Assembly: GCF_003001675.1 (NCBI RefSeq) | Contig: NZ_PVYW01000004.1 | Span: 248,001-312,000 of the forward strand | Origin: Cohnella sp. SGD-V74 | GTDB taxonomy: Bacteria > Bacillota > Bacilli > Paenibacillales > Paenibacillaceae | Direction of reading: 5' to 3' | Length of the DNA: 64,000 nt | Shown here: one piece after another, positions 58,310 through 64,000 of the stretch | Position numbering within the stretch: the stretch's first letter is position 1 | How the letters are laid out: each line of letters opens with the position of its first letter | Notes under the pieces: model-generated | Told to the model about the DNA's origin: nothing | What the model saw: the letters and a program-made list of their open reading frames with translations, nothing else | Database searches by the model: none | Program-made: the position numbers and the translations under genes

Positions 58310-59700
58310 GAACGTTATATGTGCGGATCGTGGCAACGTTCGTCGGCATCGCCTTCGTCAGCGGCATCGTCGGGCTGGCGCTGACAGGAGTTTATTACCA
58401 GGAGCGGATGAAGTCGGAGAGCGAGACGAAAGCCTGGGAGATGGCGCAGAGCATCCGGGAGCTATACGAGCAAGGGATGCAGTCGAGCCTGGACCAATAC
58501 TTGGCGGCGGTCGCGAAGCTCGGCTTCCAGATTTACGCCGTCGACGAGCGCTTGGAAGGAAAGACGTTCGGGCGGGCTTTCAAGCATGGCACGCTCGACG
58601 ACTCCGCGATCCGTCTCGTTCTGGACGGCGGCGTCTTTCACGGGATGGAGGAAGAGAACGGGAGGGTAAGGCTGTTCGCCCTGTTCGAGAACAGCGTGCG
58701 CAATACGGTCGGCATTCCGGTCCGAACGCCGGAGGGCGGCTATGCCGTATTCGTCCGCCCCGATCTGGAGGCGCAGATCGGAGAAGTGCGGATCGTCTCG
58801 GCCGTTCTGATCGGGTTGACCTTCCTCGCGAGTCTTGTCCTGATCGCGGTCTTGAGCCGCTACATCGTCAAGCCGCTCAACGTGCTTAAAGAAGCGACCA
58901 GGCGTATCGCCAGAGGCGACTTCAACGTCGAACTGGAGAAGTCCCGCAGCCGCAAGGACGAAATCGGGGATCTGGCCGAGCACTTCGCCCTGATGGCCGA
59001 TTCGATCGGTCGGCTCGACCGGATGCGCCGGGATTTCGTGGCGAACGTATCGCACGAATTCCAGACGCCGCTTACGTCGATGCAGGGATTGGCCAAGGCG
59101 ATGCGCGACCAGCAGACGACGCCGGAACAGACCGAGCAATATTTGGGAATCATCGAGCGGGAGAGCCGGCGGCTGTCTTCCCTTAGCCGCCAATTGCTGA
59201 AGCTGGCCTCGCTTGACCGGGACGATGTGCGGCTCCAGAAGGAGAGCTTCCGCTTGGACGAGCAGATCCGCGAAGCGCTGATTACGCTTGAATGGCAGTG
59301 GTCGGAAAAGGAGTTGAATCTGGAGCTTGAGCTTCCGGAGACTTTCGTAACCGCGGACGCTCACCTGCTGCACGAGGTATGGATGAACCTGCTCTCCAAC
59401 GGCATCCGCTTCTGCGAGCCGGGAGACACGATAGCGGTCTCCATCCGGGAGGAACGGGGCAATCAAGTCGCGGTGGAAATCCGCGACACCGGCTGCGGAA
59501 TTCCCGAAGAGGATCTTCCCTTGATCTTCGACCGGTTCCATAAGGCGGACAAATCCCGCAGCCGTTCCTCGGAGAACGGCGGAAGCGGGCTGGGCTTGTC
59601 CATCGCGGGGAAGATCGTCGCGCTTCATGGCGGGACGATCGCCGTCGAGAGCGAGCTCGGGCGCGGAACGACGTTTACCGTGCGCCTGCCGCAATTGTAA
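58306..59700 (+). CDS. Sensor histidine kinase, HssS-like
   Basis: A 464-residue transmembrane kinase: helix 1 near residues 9-29, an extracellular sensor (about 30-165) with RLFALFENSVRNTVGIPV and YAVFVRPDLE, which matches the pattern of HssS, a second helix near 170-190, HAMP, HisKA with phosphoacceptor His in NVSHEFQTPLTS (near 250), and HATPase motifs (EVWMNLLSNGIRF, DTGCGIPEEDLPLIFDRFHK, GGSGLGLSI). HssS senses haem-induced stress. The start is GTG 58306, translationally coupled to the regulator gene. Confidence 0.92.
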   Translation: MRTLYVRIVATFVGIAFVSGIVGLALTGVYYQERMKSESETKAWEMAQSIRELYEQGMQSSLDQYLAAVAKLGFQIYAVDERLEGKTFGRAFKHGTLDDSAIRLVLDGGVFHGMEEENGRVRLFALFENSVRNTVGIPVRTPEGGYAVFVRPDLEAQIGEVRIVSAVLIGLTFLASLVLIAVLSRYIVKPLNVLKEATRRIARGDFNVELEKSRSRKDEIGDLAEHFALMADSIGRLDRMRRDFVANVSHEFQTPLTSMQGLAKAMRDQQTTPEQTEQYLGIIERESRRLSSLSRQLLKLASLDRDDVRLQKESFRLDEQIREALITLEWQWSEKELNLELELPETFVTADAHLLHEVWMNLLSNGIRFCEPGDTIAVSIREERGNQVAVEIRDTGCGIPEEDLPLIFDRFHKADKSRSRSSENGGSGLGLSIAGKIVALHGGTIAVESELGRGTTFTVRLPQL

Positions 59701-59770
59701 TGCCCCGTTCACCGTCCGTTCATCTTCCGATTCGATAATCGGGGAGAACAACGGATGGGAGGATGGAGAG

Positions 59771-62005
59771 ATGAATGTGCACGGATGGAACAAATGGTTT
59801 GTCTTATTCGGCAGCCGCCGCGGAGCGATAACGACGCTCTCCGCGTGGCTGCTTTTACTTGTCGCGCTTGCCGTTGCCTCGCCCGGAGCGAAGCAATACG
59901 CCGTCAGCGCCGGGGAAGGCGGCGCTGACGGCGCCAATCCGGCCGCCGTCGCCCAGCGCGTGCTCGAAGAGCGCTTCCCGCAAAGCGAAGGCTTGGCGGC
60001 TCTGCTCGTGTTTCACGGCGACGGAGCTCTGGACGGGGAGAAGCTGGGAATAATCGCGGAGTTCAGCAGATGGCTCGAATCGGAGGGCAAATCTTTGAGG
60101 GTCAAGAGCTCGATTCCGTACTATGCGCTTCCAGAGCAGGAACGAAGTCGCTTGGTATCGCAAGACGGTACGACGCTGCTGCTGAGCGCCGAACTGCAAC
60201 CGGATCTGGATTCCGACCGTACGCTGGAGGCGATGGAGGCAATCCGGGACTATTGGGAGCGGCACGGGGCGGAAGGAGTCCGGCTGGAGACGACCGGTCC
60301 CGCCGCAATCTCCGCGGACACGCTGACGCTGTTCCGCAATGCGGATTTCGTGCTCATGATCGCGACGGTCGCGCTCATTCTCGTCCTGCTCGTGACGATC
60401 TACCGGTCTCCGCTGCTGGCGGTCATTCCGCTCGCGATCGCGGGCATCGTCTACTCGGTCGTGGACAAGCTGCTCGGAGTGGCGGGCCGAGCCGGTTGGT
60501 TCGTCATCGACAAGCAGTCTCTGTCGATCATGATGATCTTGCTGTTCGCCGTCGTTACGGATTATTGCTTGTTTGTCTTCTCCCGCTATCGGGAACGGCT
60601 GGCCGCGGGCGGTTCGAAATACGAAGCGATGGGAGAAGCGATGGCGCGCGTCGCGGAACCGATCCTGTTCAGCGGCGGAACGATTCTCGCGTCCATGCTG
60701 GCGCTGTTCGCGGCGATCTTCCAGCCGTATCGCGGCTTCGCTCCGATATTCGCGATCGCCGTGGCGGTCATTCTGCTGGCGGGATTAACGCTGATACCGG
60801 CCGTCTTCGCGATCGCCGGCCGCAAAGCATTCTGGCCGTTCGTCCCGAAGACGGCTCCGGGCGGGAAAGGTGCGAGTATCGGCGCTGAGCGGGCGAACGC
60901 CAAGAGAAGAATACCGCTGTGGGAGCGGACGGGCCGCTTCGTGACGAGGAAGCCGAAGACGATCGCGGCGACGCTGTTCGCGCTGCTGGCCTTGGCCTCG
61001 TTGAACATCGGGTCGCTGCAATACTCTTTTAACCTGATGAAGTCGTTTCCCGCGGATACGCCTTCCCGCGTCGGCTTCGAACTGCTGGAGTCGCGGTTCC
61101 CGCCGGGAGAGCTTGCCCCGGTATCGCTCATACTGGAAGGCGGAGAGAGCTTGGCGGGAGATGCCGAGGTTGAATCCAAACTTGCGGCGTTCGCGGAAGA
61201 ACTGCAAAAGGGAGGCGGAGCGGTCGGGATTTCGGCGGGCGAATGGTCGGAGGATAAAGGAGCGGTTCGGTTGCGGGCCGTTATGAACTCGAACCCGTAC
61301 GAAGCGGAAGCGTTGAACCGGATAGATCGCTGGCGGGAGGAAGGCCCAAGGCTGCTCGAGCGGAGCGGATTCGATTCGAAGAGCGTCAAGCTCCATATTG
61401 CCGGACAGACGGCGGAGCAGGCGGACGTTCGGACCATGAACGAACGGGATACGATCGTGCTGTTCGCGTCCGTCTCCCTGTTGATCGGGCTCATGCTGAC
61501 CGTGCAGACGCGTTCCTGGAAAATGTCGCTCCTCATGCTGACAACGATCGTGCTGTCATTCGCGGCGACGCTCGGCCTGACCTGGACCGTCTTCCACGGC
61601 TTGCTCGGCTACGAGACGTTCAGCTACCGCATGCCGGTATACACGTTCGTGTTCATGGTCGCGCTGGGCGTCGACTACAACATCATGCTCGTGTCCCGAA
61701 TCCGGGAGGAGGCCGAGCATTACCCATGGAAAGAAGCGGTAAGCCGGGGCGTCGCCTTCACGGGAGGAGTCATCTCGTCCGCGGGTCTGATTCTGGCGGC
61801 CACGTTCGGCGTTCTGATCACCCAACCGATGCAGGAGCTGTACCTGTTCGGATTCGCGATGACCGTCGGCATTCTGATCGATACGTTCCTCGTGAGGGGA
61901 ATGCTGCTTCCTTCGATATTGACGGTCGTTTTCAGGAATGGGAAGAAGTCGTCGGCTTCCTCGCCAAATCGAAGTGATAAGCCGATCCCCATGGCGAATA
62001 AATAA
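59771..62005 (+). CDS. MMPL/RND-family exporter next to HssRS
   Basis: A 744-residue two-repeat MMPL protein with GVDYNIMLVSRIREEAEHYP in the second half and DYCLFVFSRYRERLAAGG in the first, plus two extracellular loops. It resembles the MMPL protein at 51394-53700 in size and layout. ATG 59771 follows GGAGGATGGAGAG. Located 70 bases after the HssS-like kinase, it takes the place usually held by the haem exporter HrtAB, so it may detoxify haem or a membrane-damaging compound (inference). Confidence 0.92.
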   Translation: MNVHGWNKWFVLFGSRRGAITTLSAWLLLLVALAVASPGAKQYAVSAGEGGADGANPAAVAQRVLEERFPQSEGLAALLVFHGDGALDGEKLGIIAEFSRWLESEGKSLRVKSSIPYYALPEQERSRLVSQDGTTLLLSAELQPDLDSDRTLEAMEAIRDYWERHGAEGVRLETTGPAAISADTLTLFRNADFVLMIATVALILVLLVTIYRSPLLAVIPLAIAGIVYSVVDKLLGVAGRAGWFVIDKQSLSIMMILLFAVVTDYCLFVFSRYRERLAAGGSKYEAMGEAMARVAEPILFSGGTILASMLALFAAIFQPYRGFAPIFAIAVAVILLAGLTLIPAVFAIAGRKAFWPFVPKTAPGGKGASIGAERANAKRRIPLWERTGRFVTRKPKTIAATLFALLALASLNIGSLQYSFNLMKSFPADTPSRVGFELLESRFPPGELAPVSLILEGGESLAGDAEVESKLAAFAEELQKGGGAVGISAGEWSEDKGAVRLRAVMNSNPYEAEALNRIDRWREEGPRLLERSGFDSKSVKLHIAGQTAEQADVRTMNERDTIVLFASVSLLIGLMLTVQTRSWKMSLLMLTTIVLSFAATLGLTWTVFHGLLGYETFSYRMPVYTFVFMVALGVDYNIMLVSRIREEAEHYPWKEAVSRGVAFTGGVISSAGLILAATFGVLITQPMQELYLFGFAMTVGILIDTFLVRGMLLPSILTVVFRNGKKSSASSPNRSDKPIPMANK

Positions 62006-62090
62006 TATAGTAGCATCACCGTAAGCGCTCTGGCTCCGGTTGGTTGTCTGCATCAAGAAGACGGAAGCACGCGGAAGGAAGTGGACATCG

Positions 62091-62453
62091 ATGATCGTCG
62101 CAGCGGTATTGGTGGGGCTTGTCGCTTTGGCGCACGTGATTTTGCTGCTGACGGAAACGCTGCTGTGGACGTCTCCGGGCAATCGCCAATCCCGGGGAAT
62201 GACGTCCGGCTTCGCGCGGGATTCCAAGCCGCTTGCCGCGAGCAGCGGCCTGCACAACGGGTTTCTCGCCGCGGGGCTCGTCTGGGGACTGGTTTATCCT
62301 TCGGCTTCGGTCGGCTACCAGATTCAAACCTTTTTTCTCGTATGCGCTTTAATCGCCGCGATCTACGGAATATGGAACGGAAGGAGATCGTTCGACTACA
62401 TCCGGGGCGCCGCGGCCGCGGCCGCTTGGATCGCCGTGCTCTCGGTGTGGTGA
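62091..62453 (+). CDS. DUF1304 membrane protein
   Basis: A 120-residue, four-helix membrane protein. The pattern VGLVALAHVILLLTETLLW, SSGLHNGFLAAGLVWGLVYP and GYQIQTFFLVCALIAAIYG is that of DUF1304. Family function is unknown. ATG 62091 with GGAAGGAAG before it is preferred to the longer open frame. It lies 85 bases after the MMPL gene and could belong to the same transcript; a terminator follows. Confidence 0.88.
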   Translation: MIVAAVLVGLVALAHVILLLTETLLWTSPGNRQSRGMTSGFARDSKPLAASSGLHNGFLAAGLVWGLVYPSASVGYQIQTFFLVCALIAAIYGIWNGRRSFDYIRGAAAAAAWIAVLSVW

Positions 62454-62484
62454 CGGTACGCGCCCGATAGGGATTTGCATGGGA

Positions 62485-62513
62485 AGCTTGCCTTCGGGCG
62501 GGCTCTTTTTTTC
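62485..62513 (+). terminator. Intrinsic terminator closing the HssRS-MMPL-DUF1304 group
   Basis: AGCTTGCC and GGCGGGCT form an eight-bp stem with two G-U pairs and a TTCG tetraloop, followed by seven T residues. Confidence 0.85.
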
Positions 62514-62623
62514 GTTTCGAAGATTGGATAAGGATTCGAATATTGTACAGTAGAAGCGCGCCGGGAAGTGTGGGATGCTTGAAATCAAGCGGAAAAAACG
62601 ATCCTACTACGGGAGTGATTCGG

Positions 62624-64000
62624 GTGCGGGTGCTGCAAGCCTACAAGTCGAAAAAGTATTTGTTGCGCATTCTCGTTTCCGTTACCCTGCTCATTGTCGC
62701 CATTCTCGTCTTCGCCGCGTCCGCGCTGCAATTCAACGCGGAGCGAAGCGCGGTGCGCATGCAGCAGGAAGCCGACCGCAAGGTCATGAACCAAATTCAG
62801 TTCAACGTATCCTACATGACCGACGTGTTGAAAAATCTGGCTCTGTCGCTCTATCTCGATCCGAATATCGCGCCGCTGTTCACCTTGCGGGACCCCGGCG
62901 AGATGGCGACGATTCGCTCGATGAACACGTTGAAGCAAGCGTACTTGTCGTCGTCGTTCCTGCATTCCATCGCCGTATACAACGGGTTCGAGGATCTTCT
63001 GTACCCGGTGGGCGAGCTCGCTCTGAACAGGCCCGATTACGAGAACGCCGAACGGCTGGCGGAGCTGCTCAAGAAGCCGGAGAAGCTTCCCCGCATGCAG
63101 CTCGTTCCGATGAGGTTCGGCGACGGCGGGCAAACGGTCGACTTCTTCTCGCTCATCGTCTACCAGAACTTCAATCCGACCGCGGGGCGCGGCGAAAGCG
63201 CCCTGATCGTCAACATCAAGCCGGAGTGGCTGTACGACAACCTGCGGGCGATGAACGGCTTCACCGCGCCCGAACGATCGGGCATTTTCCTCCTCGACGA
63301 AGAGGGAAGCGTCATTGTCGCCGATAACGCGGCTCTCGTTCCCGACGGGGAGGAGCTAAGGAAGCAGCTCGCCGTCGAAGCGCGGGAGGCGGAGTCCTTC
63401 GGTTCCTTCTCCGGCAAGCTGGGAGGCAAGGAAAAGCTTCTTGTCACCTACTTGGGGATGAAGGATACGGGATGGACCATCGTCGGCGTCCAGCCGTACT
63501 CCGCGGTCGTAGGCGGAATAGGGGAGATGAGAAGCACGTCCATTGCCGTATCGTCGGCGTTCGTGCTTATCGGGGTCATGCTGGCCTTCCTGATGTCGCA
63601 CAAGCTGTACAGGCCCGTCCAGAGGCTGCTTAACCAGCTCGGAATCGGGCCTGAGAGCGGCGCGGAAGCCGGGGGCAAAGGCCGCGACGAGCTGACGGCG
63701 GTAGCCGGCGTATACAGCGCGATGATGCAGAAGCTGCATCGCACCTCGAACGAGCGGGATCAGCAGAGGCTCGTCGTTCGCAATTACTATTTGCGTACGC
63801 TGATCGGCAACAGCAAGGCGCTCGGCTCGGCCGAGCTGGCCGAGAAAGTCGAACAGACCGGCCTGCGAATCGACGCGAACGGGCCGTACCGGCTCGTGAT
63901 CGCCAAGGTGGACGATTGCTCTGGATTTTTGCGCTTAACGTCGGCCGAAGAACGGTCGCTGTACGGCTTCGCGGTGGAGAACATCGCGGAAGAGATCATC
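62624..64000 (+). CDS. Membrane-bound AraC-type regulator with Cache-like sensor (partial, 3' end outside)
   Basis: The frame is open from GTG 62624 to the window edge (459 codons). Helix 1 lies near residues 13-35 (ILVSVTLLIVAILVFAASAL), followed by an extracellular dCache-like sensor (QIQFNVSYMTDVLKNLALSL, FLHSIAVYNGFEDLLYPVGE, FLLDEEGSVIVADNA, TGWTIVGVQPYSAVV), helix 2 near 300-325, and a cytoplasmic helical linker (LYRPVQRLLNQLG). The architecture is that of YtdP-like AraC proteins of Paenibacillus, whose HTH_AraC lies at the C-terminus beyond the window. A histidine kinase is less likely, because no HisKA appears after the helix. GGGAG at 62611-62615 fits GTG 62624. Confidence 0.8.
   Translation, partial: MRVLQAYKSKKYLLRILVSVTLLIVAILVFAASALQFNAERSAVRMQQEADRKVMNQIQFNVSYMTDVLKNLALSLYLDPNIAPLFTLRDPGEMATIRSMNTLKQAYLSSSFLHSIAVYNGFEDLLYPVGELALNRPDYENAERLAELLKKPEKLPRMQLVPMRFGDGGQTVDFFSLIVYQNFNPTAGRGESALIVNIKPEWLYDNLRAMNGFTAPERSGIFLLDEEGSVIVADNAALVPDGEELRKQLAVEAREAESFGSFSGKLGGKEKLLVTYLGMKDTGWTIVGVQPYSAVVGGIGEMRSTSIAVSSAFVLIGVMLAFLMSHKLYRPVQRLLNQLGIGPESGAEAGGKGRDELTAVAGVYSAMMQKLHRTSNERDQQRLVVRNYYLRTLIGNSKALGSAELAEKVEQTGLRIDANGPYRLVIAKVDDCSGFLRLTSAEERSLYGFAVENIAEEII

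Overview
The window looks like chromosomal DNA of a GC-rich, spore-forming Firmicute of the Paenibacillaceae (Paenibacillus/Cohnella type). The support is strong AGGAGG-type ribosome binding sites with some GTG and TTG starts, an SLH-anchored surface protein, a Cse60-like sporulation protein, a copper-amine-oxidase-N stalk protein, an HssRS-like two-component system, a BmrCD-like heterodimeric exporter and a membrane-bound AraC/Cache regulator. I saw no rRNA, tRNA, phage block or intact insertion sequence. The interesting non-coding content is dispersed small repeats, leader structures and one tandem repeat array.

Layout. 1-5.2 kb: end of an Rpn-like protein, an XRE regulator, a LytTR regulator, and a LysR regulator divergent from an MFS pump/quinone oxidoreductase operon. 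5.2-9.8 kb: coupled SNF2 helicase and SWIM-domain genes. 10-15 kb: chemoreceptor, hflX with an unusually long structured leader, a 210-bp palindrome, and a site-2 protease homologue. 15-19.2 kb: RCC1-repeat SLH surface protein and a small zinc-ribbon protein. 19.2-22.5 kb: AhpD-like protein with a Crp/Fnr regulator, and a TetR/MFS pair with two matching operators. 22.6-26.3 kb: ECF sigma/anti-sigma pair, a repeat-rich spacer, and a solitary ParB-like protein. 26.4-29.3 kb: Bcr/CflA pump with a possible leader peptide, methionine aminopeptidase and an RNase H-like protein. 29.5-34.3 kb: five-gene ABC importer operon ending in a DeoR regulator. 34.3-38.3 kb: Cse60-like protein, orphan beta-class methyltransferase, stalk protein, GntR regulator and lipoprotein cyclophilin. 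38.5-42.9 kb: heterodimeric ABC exporter, DUF6953-like protein and L,D-transpeptidase. 43.1-47.6 kb: a 1048-residue choice-of-anchor A/DUF11 protein, a small unknown gene and an exported helical protein. 47.6-53.7 kb: XRE-cupin regulator, DODA-type dioxygenase, SDR, SRAP protein, and a TetR/MMPL pair. 54-57.2 kb: alpha/beta hydrolase, an array of thirteen 50-bp hairpin units, and an unrecognised 483-residue protein with a Lys/Arg cluster and acidic tail. 57.5-64 kb: HssRS-like two-component system with an MMPL transporter, a DUF1304 protein and a truncated AraC/Cache regulator.

The strongest candidates for something undescribed are: (1) the 54982-55649 tandem hairpin array with three alternating loop types, next to the 483-residue protein; (2) the hflX leader, with a terminator just before the start codon and a distal 9-nt sequence able to sequester its 5' arm; (3) a dispersed palindromic element bounded by CTAG (five copies) that supplies stop codons to neighbouring genes and, in full-length copies, carries a conserved 10-codon minigene; (4) a short sequence encoding GFP(F/L)(H/R)WFNL found upstream of two unrelated membrane-protein genes.
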